Below the pieces are notes generated by a model that saw only the letters and a list, made by a program, of their open reading frames with translations, did no database searches and was not told the DNA's origin. A DNA stretch of 13,029 bases from an uncultured Burkholderiales bacterium (lineage in GTDB: Bacteria; Pseudomonadota; Gammaproteobacteria; Burkholderiales; Thiobacillaceae), in NCBI GenBank assembly GCA_937925755.1, contig CALAMX010000050.1:1-13029 (forward strand), in the 5' to 3' direction. Positions 6,463-13,029 of this stretch are shown piece by piece. The translations under genes were made by a program, and so were the position numbers. Position 1 is the stretch's first letter, and every line of letters begins with the position of its first letter.

Positions 6463-7164
6463 GTGTCCCATCCCCCGCCGTCCCGTCATTTCGCCCTTCT
6501 GCCCGCCGCCGGTATGGGCGCGCGCATGGGGGCTGAGTGCCCCAAGCAATATCTGAGCGTGCACGGTCGCCCTTTGTTGTGGTACGCCCTGCGCGTGTTC
6601 GAGCAGCATGCCGCCATTGCCGGTACTTATGTGGTGCTCGCAAAGGACGATGACTGGTGGGCGCGGTTTGCCTGGGATGACTTCCGCAAGCTCAGGGTGC
6701 TGCGCTGCGGTGGGGCGACGCGGGCCGAGAGTGTGCGCAACGGCTTGACGGCCATGCGCGCTGCCGTGGCCGAGGGGGACTGGGTCTTGGTGCACGACGC
6801 TGCCCGTCCCTGCCTCACGCCGAGCCTGCTTGACCGGTTGCTTGCGCAGCTAGCCGACGACCCGGTGGGGGGGCTTTTGGCAGTGCCCGTGGCCGATACC
6901 CTCAAGCGCGCAAGCGCCGCGCGGCGGGTGGCGGCGACGGTGGAGCGCGCCGGACTGTGGGCGGCGCAGACCCCGCAGATGTTCCGCTATGGGCTGCTGC
7001 TCGAGGCGCTCAGCCGTGTGGGGGATGGCGTGACCGACGAGGCGGGCGCGGTGGAGGCGATGGGGCTCAGCCCCTGCCTGGTGGAGGGCAGCCGCCGCAA
7101 CCTCAAGGTCACCTACCCGGACGACCTCGATCTGGCCGCCCTGTTGCTCGGGGGTGCGGGGTGA
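6463..7164 (+). CDS. ispD: 2-C-methyl-D-erythritol 4-phosphate cytidylyltransferase
   Basis: Third step of the MEP (non-mevalonate) isoprenoid pathway: forms CDP-methylerythritol from MEP and CTP. The 233-residue protein has the normal length. The nucleotide-binding loop LLPAAGMGARMG (12-23) with PKQYL (27-31), the HDAARP motif (111-116), the AAQTPQMF segment (167-174), VTDEAGAVE (190-198) and NLKVTYPDDL (213-222) are all typical. The start must be GTG at 6463, because the next in-frame ATG falls inside the nucleotide-binding loop and a stop lies 24 bases upstream (6436-6438). No clear Shine-Dalgarno is visible. A TAAAAT hexamer at 6429-6434 is a possible -10, but the -35 is poor. The usual partner ispF is not adjacent; tadA follows with a four-base overlap. 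Confidence 0.95.
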   Translation: MSHPPPSRHFALLPAAGMGARMGAECPKQYLSVHGRPLLWYALRVFEQHAAIAGTYVVLAKDDDWWARFAWDDFRKLRVLRCGGATRAESVRNGLTAMRAAVAEGDWVLVHDAARPCLTPSLLDRLLAQLADDPVGGLLAVPVADTLKRASAARRVAATVERAGLWAAQTPQMFRYGLLLEALSRVGDGVTDEAGAVEAMGLSPCLVEGSRRNLKVTYPDDLDLAALLLGGAG

Positions 7165-7682
7165 GGCGTGAGGATGAATCCTACATGCGGCTCGCGCTCG
7201 AGCAGGCACGGCTTGCACGCGCTGCGGGCGAAGTGCCGGTCGGTGCGGTGGTCGTGCGCGATGGCGAGGTCATCGGCGCCGGCTGGAACCAGCCCATCCG
7301 CGCCCACGACCCGAGCGCACATGCCGAGATCGTGGCCCTGCGTGCGGCGGCCCGCCGGTTGGGCAACTACCGCCTGCCCGGCTGCAGCCTGTATGTGACG
7401 CTCGAGCCCTGTGCGATGTGCAGCGGCGCCATCTTCCACGCCCGCATCGCGCGGGTGGTCTATGGCGCGCAGGACCCCAAGACCGGCTGTGCAGGCAGCG
7501 TGCTCGACCTCTACGCCGAGCCGCGCTTGAACCACCATGCCGAGGTCGTCGGGGGGGTGTTGGCGGAGGAATGCGCTGCGCTGTTGCGCGACTTCTTCGC
7601 CGAGCGGCGACGCGGGGAGAAAGAACCGCGCAATGAAGATCGAGATCAACCTGGCGCAACAGACCCTCACCCTGTTCGATGA
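7161..7682 (+). CDS. tadA: tRNA-specific adenosine deaminase
   Basis: Converts adenosine to inosine at the wobble position 34 of tRNA-Arg(ACG). The cytidine/adenosine deaminase zinc site is complete: HAE (H54, catalytic E56) and PCAMC (C84, C87). Other family segments are EVPVGAVVV (24-32), GWNQPI (41-46), LYVTLEPCAMCSGA (77-90) and YGAQDPKTGCAGS (101-113). The chosen start is GTG 7161, overlapping the ispD stop as GTGA. An in-frame ATG at 7185 would trim eight residues before MRLALEQA, so it is a possible alternative. The protein is 173 residues. Its last 17 codons, after the conserved fold, overlap the start of the transpeptidase gene in another frame, so that tail is probably unconstrained. 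Confidence 0.95.
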   Translation: MRREDESYMRLALEQARLARAAGEVPVGAVVVRDGEVIGAGWNQPIRAHDPSAHAEIVALRAAARRLGNYRLPGCSLYVTLEPCAMCSGAIFHARIARVVYGAQDPKTGCAGSVLDLYAEPRLNHHAEVVGGVLAEECAALLRDFFAERRRGEKEPRNEDRDQPGATDPHPVR

Positions 7683-8115
7683 CACGGGTCGGCGGCGCAA
7701 GACTTGGCCGGTGTCCACCGCCGCCAACGGCCCGGGTGAGCAGGCCGGCAGCTTCTGTACCCCGCGCGGCCGCCATATCATCCGTGCCAAGATCGGTGCG
7801 GGTCTGCCGGCGGGGACCGTTTTCCGCGCCCGGCGGCCGACCGGCGAGATCTATACCCCGGCGATGGGCGCGGCCGACCCTGACCGCGACTGGATCCTAA
7901 GCCGCATCCTCTGGCTCTCCGGCACGGAGGTCGGCTTCAACCGCTTGGGGAGCTGCGACACCATGCGCCGCTACATCTACATCCACGGCAGCCCGGACGA
8001 GCGTTTCGAGCAGGCGCCGCGCTCGCACGGCTGCATCCGCATGCGCAATGCCGATGTCATCGAGCTGTTCGATCGCGTGCCGGTCTATACTGAAGTGGTG
8101 ATCCGCGAGGTCTGA
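7633..8115 (+). CDS. L,D-transpeptidase, YkuD domain, no signal peptide
   Basis: A 160-residue single-domain YkuD protein. Catalytic elements are HGS (118-120) and SHGCIRM (131-137) with nucleophile Cys134 and Arg136, followed by ADVIELFD (140-147). The N-terminal strand-forming QQTLTLFD (9-16) is typical of the domain start. The family forms or hydrolyses meso-DAP cross-links in peptidoglycan, or attaches lipoproteins to it. No signal peptide or transmembrane segment is visible, which is odd for an enzyme acting in the periplasm. From memory, similar short forms are common in some proteobacteria. The ATG at 7633 has a rather distant GGGGAG upstream and lies 50 bp inside tadA. A longer in-frame version from 7537 would only add translated tadA sequence. 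Confidence 0.9.
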   Translation: MKIEINLAQQTLTLFDDTGRRRKTWPVSTAANGPGEQAGSFCTPRGRHIIRAKIGAGLPAGTVFRARRPTGEIYTPAMGAADPDRDWILSRILWLSGTEVGFNRLGSCDTMRRYIYIHGSPDERFEQAPRSHGCIRMRNADVIELFDRVPVYTEVVIREV

Positions 8116-8119
8116 GGCC

Positions 8120-8329
8120 GTGAACACGAAACCCGTCGTCGACCGTCCAGAATCGGCCAGGCAGGAGGCCGCGCCGGCCAAGCACGAGCGCATCAGCATG
8201 CACGCGGGCATCGCCGTGTGGTGCGATTGCTGCTCCTGTGCTGCTGAACCCTATTGGCTGGAGGTGGCCGAGGAGCTGGGCGTGGATCTGGGCAGCGACT
8301 CTGCGGACGAGGCTCGCGACAACGGCTAA
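8120..8329 (+). CDS. Small protein with CxCCxC cluster, 69 aa, unknown function
   Basis: Not recognised as a known family. The GTG start at 8120 lies four bases after the transpeptidase stop, with GAGG nearby, which fits the compact operon. The notable feature is WCDCCSC at 34-40 (Cys35, Cys37, Cys38, Cys40), the only cysteines in the protein and a possible metal site. The N-terminal third is charged and Pro/Ala-rich, and the C-terminal third is acidic (VAEELGVDLGSDSADEA, 49-65). There is no signal peptide or membrane segment. The stop codon overlaps that of the convergent mfd gene. Coding is supported by operon position and by the cysteine motif, but not by homology I can recall. Confidence 0.6.
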   Translation: MNTKPVVDRPESARQEAAPAKHERISMHAGIAVWCDCCSCAAEPYWLEVAEELGVDLGSDSADEARDNG

Positions 8330-11300
8330 GCGATCTCACGCAGGAACTCACTGATCACCGCCAGCCGCTGCTCGAGGTCGGCGCCGCCACGCTCGATGCG
8401 CAGGCGGTCCGGGCCGGCGAGTTTGTATTCGCGTCGGGACTGGATCAGGCGGATCAAGCGGGCCGGGTCGATGGGGGGATTGGGCACGAATTGCACATTG
8501 GCGGTCTTGGGACCGACCTCCAGGCGAGCGATCCCCAGAGGCTGGGTGCGGATGCGCAGCCGGTGCACCGCTAGCAGCGTGCGCGCCGGCTCGGGCGGTA
8601 GCCCGAAGCGGTCGATCAGCTCCTCCTCCATCGCTTTCAGCTCTGCCTCGCTCTGGCAGTTGGCCAGGCGCTTGTAGAGCACCAGCCGCTCGTGGACGTC
8701 AGGGCAGTAGTCCTCTGGCAGCAAGGCCGGGGCGTGCAGGTTGATCTCGGCCGTCACCGTGAGCGGTGCCTCCAGGTCGGGCTCGCGCCCCTCCTTGAGC
8801 GAGCGTACCGCTTGTGCCAGCATTTCATTGAACAGGCTGAAACCGACCTCCTGCATCTCGCCGCTTTGCGCCTCGCCCAACACCTCGCCAGCGCCGCGGA
8901 TCTCCAGGTCGTGCATGGCGAGATAGAACCCCGAGCCCAGCTCCTCCATGGCCTGGATCGCCTCCAGACGCTTCTGGGCCGCCGGCGTGATCTTGGCCCC
9001 CGGTGGCAGGAGCAGATAGGCATAGGCCTGGTGGTGCGAGCGGCCCACACGCCCGCGTAACTGGTGCAGTTGGGCCAGGCCGAACTTGTCCGCCCGGTTG
9101 ATCAGGATCGTATTGGCGGTGGGGACGTTGATGCCGGTCTCGATAATGGTGGTGCACAGCAGCAGGTTGAAGCGCTGGTGATAGAAGTCGCGCATGACGT
9201 GCTCCAGCTCGCGCTCCGGCATCTGGCCGTGCGCGACCTCGATGCGCGCCTCGGGCAGGAGCTTCTCCAGCTTCTCACGCATCGCCGCGATCGTCTCAAC
9301 CTCGTTGTGCAGGAAGTAGGTTTGCCCGCCGCGCTTCAACTCGCGCAACACCGCCTCGCGGATGAGACCCTCGGAAAAGGGCTGCACGAAGGTCTTGATG
9401 GCGAGCCGTTTCTGCGGTGCGGTGGCGATCACCGAGAAGTCGCGGATGCCCTCGAGCGACATGGCCAAGGTCCTGGGTATGGGGGTAGCGGTCAGGGTCA
9501 GCACGTCCACCTCGGCGCGCAATGACTTGAGCCGCTCCTTCTGGCGCACTCCGAAGCGGTGTTCCTCGTCGATGATGACGAGGCCCAGGTTTTTGAAGCG
9601 GACATCGGGCTGCAACAGCTTGTGGGTGCCGATGACGATGTCGATGCGGCCTTCTTTCAAACCTTCGAGGATGGCGCTGACCTCTTTGGCCGCGCGGAAG
9701 CGCGACAGCTCGGCGATCTTGACGGGAAACTCGGCGAAGCGGTCGAGGAAGGTCTGGTAGTGCTGCTCTGCGAGCAGCGTGGTGGGGCAGAGCACCGCCA
9801 CCTGGCGGCCGCCGGCAACAGCCATGAAGGCAGCGCGCAGGGCGACTTCGGTCTTGCCGAAACCGACATCGCCGCACACCAGGCGGTCCATGGGCCGGCC
9901 CGAGCGCATGTCCTCGAGCACCGCCTCGATGGCGGCCATCTGGTCGGGGGTCTCCTCGAAACCGAAGCCGGCGGCGAAGGCCTCCAGGTCGTGGCTGCTG
10001 ACCTCGAAGGCATGGCCCTGACGCGCTGCCCGCTGGGCATAGAGGTTGAGCAGCTCCGCGGCCGTGTCGCGCGCCTTCTGCATGGCGCGGCGGCGGGCCT
10101 TCTCCCACTGGCCGCTGCCAAGCCGGTGCAGCGGCGCGCTCTCGGGGTCGCCACCCAGGTAGCGGGTGATCAGGTGCAGGTGGGCGACAGGCACATAGAG
10201 CTTGTCACCGCCGGCATATTCCAGGGTGAGGAACTCCTCCGTGCCCTCGCCGAGGTCCATGCTGGTGAGCCCCTGGTAGCGGCCGATGCCGTGCTCAACG
10301 TGCACCACCGGGTCACCGATCTTGAGCTCCGACAGGTCGCGCAGCAGTCCCTCGACCTGGGTCTGTTTGGCTGCCCGCGACACGCGTGCCGTCGGGCTGC
10401 GGGCATAGAGCTCAGTCTCGGTCAGGACGGCGAGCCGCGCCTCGGGATCGATGAAACCGGCGGCGAGCGGTCCCGTGGTCAGGAGGAAACGGTGCGCGGT
10501 GAGGCGTGAGGGCTCACGGGTGGGCGCTTCTTGTACGGGTGTGGCGACCCACCCTTCCATGAGATCCGGCTTGAGCCCGTGTTCCGCCAAGGCCTGGGCC
10601 ATGGTCTCGCGCCGACCCAGGCTTTCGGCTACCAGCAGCGTCGTGCCCTCGAAGGCGGCCAAGTGGGCCTTGAGCCGCGCATATGGGTCTTCCGCCCGCC
10701 GGTCCACCGCCACCTGCGGGGCGGGGACGTAAGGCAGCGTCGGTGCGGACGCCGCCGCCTCGGGTGCGCGGAGCTCGATCCGGGCGTAAGGGCGCAGGCG
10801 GCCGAAGAACTCGTCGGGTGGCAAGAACAGCTGCGCCGGCGGCAGCAGCGGCCGGTCGCGCTCGCCGATGAGCAGTCGGTGGCGCCCCTGGGTGTCGGCC
10901 CAGAAGCCCTCGACGGCGCGCTGCACATCGCCATGCAACACGACCAGGACGTCTGCGGCGAGGTAGTCGAACAGGCTGACGGTATGCTCGAAGAACAGCG
11001 GTAGGTAGTACTCGATCCCCCCCGGCGCGAGCTTGTTCGAGACATCCTTGTAGATACGGCTCTTGGAGGGGTCGCCTTCGAAGGCGTCGCGGAAGTTCTG
11101 GCGGAAGCGGGTGATGCCCGCTTCGTCCAACGGAAACTCGCGCGCCGGCAAAAGTCGGATCTCGTTGACCTTGTAGAGGGTGCGCTGACTATCCGGATCG
11201 AAGGTGCGCAGGCTCTCCACCGCGTCGTCCATGAGCTCGATACGGAAAGGCAGGGCCGTGCCGGTCGGGAAGAGATCGATGAGACCACCGCGGATGGCGA

Positions 11301-11772
11301 ACTCGCCCGGCGAGAGGACCTGGTTGACATGGCTGTAGCCGGCCCGAACGAGACGCTCGCGCAGGGCGTCGATGTCCAGGCGTTCGCCGAGCTTGAGCAG
11401 GAAGGCGTGCGCCGCCAGGAATTCCGGTGGTGCCAGGCGTTGGCAGGCGGTGGCAGCCGGGGCGACCAGCAGGTCGAGTCGGCCCTGGTGGCTCAGCCAC
11501 AAGGCCTCCAACCGCTCCGACACCAGGTCGGGATGCGGCGAAATGGGGTCATAGGGTAGCGTTTCCCAGTCGGGAAACAGTCGCACCGCCAAGCGGGGCT
11601 GAAACCAGGCGGCCTCCTCGGCGAGGCGGGCGGCGACCTGGGCAGACTCGGTCAAAACGAGCAGGCGCCGCGCCACGGCCAGTTGCGACAGGAACAGGGC
11701 GTCGGCCGAGCCAGGTGGCTGGGCCAGGCGGCGGCGCTGGCCGGGGGCGGGCAGATCGAGACGATGCGTCAT
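8326..11772 (-). CDS. mfd: Transcription-repair coupling factor Mfd
   Basis: ATP-dependent DNA translocase that removes RNA polymerase stalled at lesions and recruits UvrA for nucleotide excision repair. At 1148 residues it matches the usual full length. In order: the UvrB-homology region (about 1-340, with FPDWETLPYD at 66-75), the CarD-like RNA polymerase interaction domain (about 478-550, VVHVEHGIGRYQGL at 489-502), and the RecG-like helicase motor. The motor carries Walker A GDVGFGKTE (634-642), DEEH (735-738), TATPIPRT (761-768) and the QLRGRVGRS motif (904-912). The C-terminal regulatory domain follows (about 1000-1148, ending FLREIA). The ATG at 11772 lacks a good Shine-Dalgarno but is supported by a promoter just upstream. 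Its stop overlaps the convergent small gene by four bases, leaving no room for a separate terminator. Confidence 0.98.
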   Translation of the reverse strand: MTHRLDLPAPGQRRRLAQPPGSADALFLSQLAVARRLLVLTESAQVAARLAEEAAWFQPRLAVRLFPDWETLPYDPISPHPDLVSERLEALWLSHQGRLDLLVAPAATACQRLAPPEFLAAHAFLLKLGERLDIDALRERLVRAGYSHVNQVLSPGEFAIRGGLIDLFPTGTALPFRIELMDDAVESLRTFDPDSQRTLYKVNEIRLLPAREFPLDEAGITRFRQNFRDAFEGDPSKSRIYKDVSNKLAPGGIEYYLPLFFEHTVSLFDYLAADVLVVLHGDVQRAVEGFWADTQGRHRLLIGERDRPLLPPAQLFLPPDEFFGRLRPYARIELRAPEAAASAPTLPYVPAPQVAVDRRAEDPYARLKAHLAAFEGTTLLVAESLGRRETMAQALAEHGLKPDLMEGWVATPVQEAPTREPSRLTAHRFLLTTGPLAAGFIDPEARLAVLTETELYARSPTARVSRAAKQTQVEGLLRDLSELKIGDPVVHVEHGIGRYQGLTSMDLGEGTEEFLTLEYAGGDKLYVPVAHLHLITRYLGGDPESAPLHRLGSGQWEKARRRAMQKARDTAAELLNLYAQRAARQGHAFEVSSHDLEAFAAGFGFEETPDQMAAIEAVLEDMRSGRPMDRLVCGDVGFGKTEVALRAAFMAVAGGRQVAVLCPTTLLAEQHYQTFLDRFAEFPVKIAELSRFRAAKEVSAILEGLKEGRIDIVIGTHKLLQPDVRFKNLGLVIIDEEHRFGVRQKERLKSLRAEVDVLTLTATPIPRTLAMSLEGIRDFSVIATAPQKRLAIKTFVQPFSEGLIREAVLRELKRGGQTYFLHNEVETIAAMREKLEKLLPEARIEVAHGQMPERELEHVMRDFYHQRFNLLLCTTIIETGINVPTANTILINRADKFGLAQLHQLRGRVGRSHHQAYAYLLLPPGAKITPAAQKRLEAIQAMEELGSGFYLAMHDLEIRGAGEVLGEAQSGEMQEVGFSLFNEMLAQAVRSLKEGREPDLEAPLTVTAEINLHAPALLPEDYCPDVHERLVLYKRLANCQSEAELKAMEEELIDRFGLPPEPARTLLAVHRLRIRTQPLGIARLEVGPKTANVQFVPNPPIDPARLIRLIQSRREYKLAGPDRLRIERGGADLEQRLAVISEFLREIA

Positions 11773-11794
11773 GCGCTACGAAAACGAGCGCGAG

Positions 11795-11803
11795 ATTATC
11801 GCA
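11795..11803 (-). promoter_or_regulatory. Candidate extended -10 promoter of mfd
   Basis: On the minus strand TGCGATAAT reads 5'->3' from 11803 to 11795: a GATAAT hexamer preceded directly by TGC, an extended -10 pattern. It lies 22 bases before the mfd ATG, giving a short leader of about 15-17 bases. No good -35 hexamer is visible at 16-18 bp spacing, which extended -10 promoters tolerate. Confidence 0.4.
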
Positions 11804-12066
11804 GATGAGCTCAAACTCAGGGGAGAACGGCCGGCGCACGATTGTCACGGGTGTGTCTGGCCTTCTGGATGCCTCTTATCGGCGGGTGGGCAGGCGCGCT
11901 GCTTGCATCCCATCCGCAGGTGCCGGAGTGTGTGACCGCCGGGGGTTACGCGACGTCGCGCGTCGTACATGCGTGGGCAGGCACAGCCAGCCGCGAGATG
12001 GTGCGACCGTTGCAGACAGGTGCCACGGCCTCATTCCCACTGCTTAGGGTGGTTGGGACGCGACGC
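11804..12066. other. Non-coding stretch between mfd promoter and repeat element
   Basis: No supported gene. An open frame from a TTG at 11842 runs into the repeat tract and has no ribosome site. A perfect 12-bp palindrome (CGCGACGTCGCG) lies at 11949-11960; nothing links it to a function. Composition resembles decayed coding sequence, but no family could be recognised. Confidence 0.5.
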
Positions 12067-12120
12067 TTAGGGAAGCTCTGCATAACTGGCTGCGCGCGCG
12101 CATCGTTGCGTTGCGCGGTC

Positions 12121-12228
12121 TTGGCTCCGGCCGCTCGCTTCCACTCGCTTAACCTGCCTGACGGCAGGTTAGCCTCCGCCGAAACTGCGTTTTGGCTTCG
12201 GCCGCTCGCTTCCGCTCGCTTAACCTGC
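12121..12228. repeat. 71-bp-spaced direct repeat inside the element's left arm
   Basis: The 37-bp segments 12121-12157 and 12192-12228 differ at only two positions; both run from TTGGCT to TTAACCTGC. The same internal duplication is present, more diverged, in the second element copy (about 12726-12762 and 12797-12834). Confidence 0.7.
12150..12171. repeat. Perfect 9-bp hairpin in left arm
   Basis: TAACCTGCC (12150-12158) and GGCAGGTTA (12163-12171) flank a TGAC loop. The identical hairpin occurs in the second copy at 12755-12776. No T-tract follows, so it is not an obvious intrinsic terminator. Confidence 0.6.
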
Positions 12229-12317
12229 GTAGGAGCGACGAAAGTCGCGACCAGCAACGACCAACAACGACCGACGGGATGTATCTCACGGCGTGTCGCG
12301 GCTTTCGCCGCTCCTAC
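12229..12317. repeat. REP-like inverted pair 1
   Basis: The left unit GTAGGAGCGACGAAAGTCGC (from 12229) contains a GCGAC/GTCGC stem with a GAAA loop. The right unit (12295-12317) reads GTCGCGGCTTTCGCC and ends GCTCCTAC, which is the inverse of the same consensus with a GCGGC/GCCGC stem. Between them lie two 10-bp units (12248-12267) and a diverged third. GTAGGAGCG-headed REP-like repeats are widespread in proteobacteria. Confidence 0.75.
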
Positions 12318-12335
12318 ACCTGCCGTGCCGATCTC

Positions 12336-12412
12336 GTAGGAGTGATCTCGTAGGAGCGACCTGTAGGAGCGACCTGTAGGAGCGACCTGTAGGAGCGACG
12401 AAAGTCACGACC
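12336..12412. repeat. Tandem array of truncated REP heads (13-bp unit)
   Basis: The head GTAGGAGCGACCT is repeated at 12350, 12363 and 12376. A diverged copy precedes it at 12336 (GTAGGAGTGATCT), and at 12389 the unit completes into a full left REP arm (to 12412). The first copies lack the GAAAGTCGC half, so they cannot form the hairpin. Confidence 0.8.
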
Positions 12413-12434
12413 AACACGGCGGGTGGTCCGACAC

Positions 12435-12523
12435 GTAGGAGCGACGAAAGTCGCGACCAACAACGACCAACAACGATCGACGGGATACACATCACGACGT
12501 GTCGCGGCTTTCGCCGCTCCTAC
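12435..12523. repeat. REP-like inverted pair 2
   Basis: Left unit at 12435 (GTAGGAGCGACGAAAGTCGC), right unit at 12501-12523 (GTCGCGGCTTTCGCC ending CCTAC). Two exact CGACCAACAA units (12454-12473) and a terminal CGATCGACGG lie between. The overall length, 89 bp, equals that of pair 1. Confidence 0.75.
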
Positions 12524-12547
12524 CCGAGGCGTAAGCGCGGCAAACAT

Positions 12548-12570
12548 GTCGCGACTCTCGCCGCTCCTAC
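12548..12570. repeat. Solitary right-hand REP-like unit
   Basis: GTCGCGACTCTCGCC ending GCTCCTAC at 12548-12570 matches the right unit of the pairs with two or three changes. It has no left partner. It is followed by CCGAGGCGCAAGCGCGG, a near copy of the segment after pair 2 (12524-12540). Confidence 0.65.
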
Positions 12571-12834
12571 CCGAGGCGCAAGCGCGGCGGGCGGTGTGGC
12601 ATCACGATGATACGTCTGGCATCTGGCGCTCCGCGCGTTCAATCCCGGTCGCCGGGTTATGCAGAGCGTCCTTAGGGAAGCTCTGCATAACTAGCTGCGC
12701 GGGCGCATCGTTGCGTTGCGCGGTGTTGGCTCCGGCCGCTCGCTTCCACTCACTTAACCTGCCTGACGGCAGGTTAGCCTCCGCCGAAACTTCGTTGTGG
12801 CTCCGGCCGCTCGGCTTCGCCTCGCTTAATCTGC

Positions 12835-12963
12835 GTAGGAGCGACGAAAGTCGCGACCAACAGCGACCAACAACGACCAACAACGACCAACAACGACCAA
12901 CAACGACCAACAACGACCGACGGGATGTATCTCACGACATGTCGCGGCTTTCGCCGCTCCTAC
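12835..12963. repeat. REP-like inverted pair 3 with expanded spacer
   Basis: Left unit at 12835, right unit at 12941-12963, each close to the units of pairs 1 and 2. The pair is 129 bp long instead of 89, the increase being exactly four extra 10-bp spacer units. Confidence 0.75.
12854..12923. repeat. 10-bp tandem repeat CGACCAACAA, variable copy number
   Basis: Five exact copies (12864-12913) are preceded by CGACCAACAG and followed by the diverged CGACCGACGG. The equivalent places in pairs 1 and 2 hold only two such units. This is a VNTR-type difference between otherwise matching repeats in one window. Confidence 0.8.
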
Positions 12964-13029
12964 CCGAGGCGCAAGCGCGGCGGGCGGTGTGGCATCACGA
13001 TGATACATCTCGCATCCGGCGGCTCCGGG

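Larger units (their letters stand above)
12071..12671. mobile_element. Putative MITE-like element with 16-bp inverted ends and TTAG target repeats
   Basis: The left end GGAAGCTCTGCATAAC (12071-12086) and the right end GTTATGCAGAGCGTCC (12656-12671) are inverted repeats matching at 15 of 16 positions. TTAG lies directly outside both ends (12067-12070 and 12672-12675). YTAR 4-bp target duplications are typical of the IS5 group of the IS5 family, so a non-autonomous relative of such an IS is a reasonable reading. No transposase or other gene is inside. The 601-bp interior holds a 158-bp left arm, REP-like inverted pairs and a 13-bp tandem array. A second copy of the left arm begins right after the right TTAG. 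The end match could in principle be a simple hairpin, so confidence is moderate. Confidence 0.45.
12676..13029. mobile_element. Second copy of the same element, right end beyond window
   Basis: Starts with the same GGAAGCTCTGCATAAC end directly after TTAG (12672-12675). It matches 12071-12228 with about ten differences, including a one-base indel, and then carries one REP-like pair with an expanded 10-bp repeat. Its tail from 12964 matches 12571 onward (CCGAGGCGCAAGCGCGG and the following GGTGTGGCATCACGATGATAC). The window ends before the expected right inverted end. Confidence 0.45.

Noticed and set aside
12150..12171. Intrinsic terminator
   Set aside because: A good hairpin, but there is no T-tract on either strand and no upstream gene is directed into it.
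11842..12339. 165-codon plus-strand frame with a hydrophobic N-terminus upstream of mfd
   Set aside because: Starts at TTG without a ribosome site, and its last two thirds are translated repeat-element sequence.
12602..12913. Minus-strand frame encoding a repetitive VVVGRCWSLL protein, and similar frames at 12286-12547 and 12826-13008
   Set aside because: The protein repeats come from the 10-bp tandem repeat and REP units read through; no start signals or family match.
12229..12963. CRISPR array
   Set aside because: Repeats are 10-24 bp, alternate in orientation, and the spaces between them are themselves repetitive rather than unique spacers; no cas genes are present.

Overview
This is a high-GC proteobacterial chromosome segment. 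It is mostly compact housekeeping genes and ends in a repeat-rich non-coding tract. Gene content (full-length Mfd, IspD, TadA, low-molecular-weight TrxB) and the trxB-smr and ispD/mfd neighbourhoods suggest Betaproteobacteria or an early-branching Gammaproteobacterium. This placement rests on recalled gene order, so the lineage is not fixed.

Layout. (1) 1-3436, minus strand, read from 3436 downwards: an XRE-type regulator, a 65-residue peptide with a signal sequence, a CPBP-family membrane protease, thioredoxin reductase (trxB), and an Smr-domain endonuclease cut by the left window edge. (2) 3437-3856: a 201-bp divergent spacer with three ACCGGGTT repeats, then a plus-strand 72-residue peptide gene whose stop codon abuts the next gene's stop codon. 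(3) 3857-6294, minus strand: the complete AmmeMemoRadiSam module amrB-amrA-amrS, with overlapping genes. (4) 6463-8329, plus strand: ispD, tadA, an L,D-transpeptidase and a small Cys-cluster protein, tightly coupled. (5) 8326-11772, minus strand: full-length mfd, convergent with and overlapping region 4 by four bases. (6) 11773-13029: no credible gene. It holds paired inverted REP-like repeats, a 13-bp tandem array, a 10-bp variable tandem repeat, and one complete plus one truncated copy of a MITE-like element. The complete copy is bounded by 16-bp inverted repeats and TTAG direct repeats.

How parts may work together. Region 1-2 places a regulator with a helical C-terminal domain beside two short export-signal peptides and a membrane protease. 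That is the parts list of a peptide-sensing circuit, although this reading is inference. The three Amr proteins form a conserved module whose biochemical role is not settled as far as I know. The ispD-tadA-transpeptidase unit combines isoprenoid, tRNA-editing and cell-wall functions with no obvious pathway link. The most unusual structure is the repeat tract upstream of mfd.
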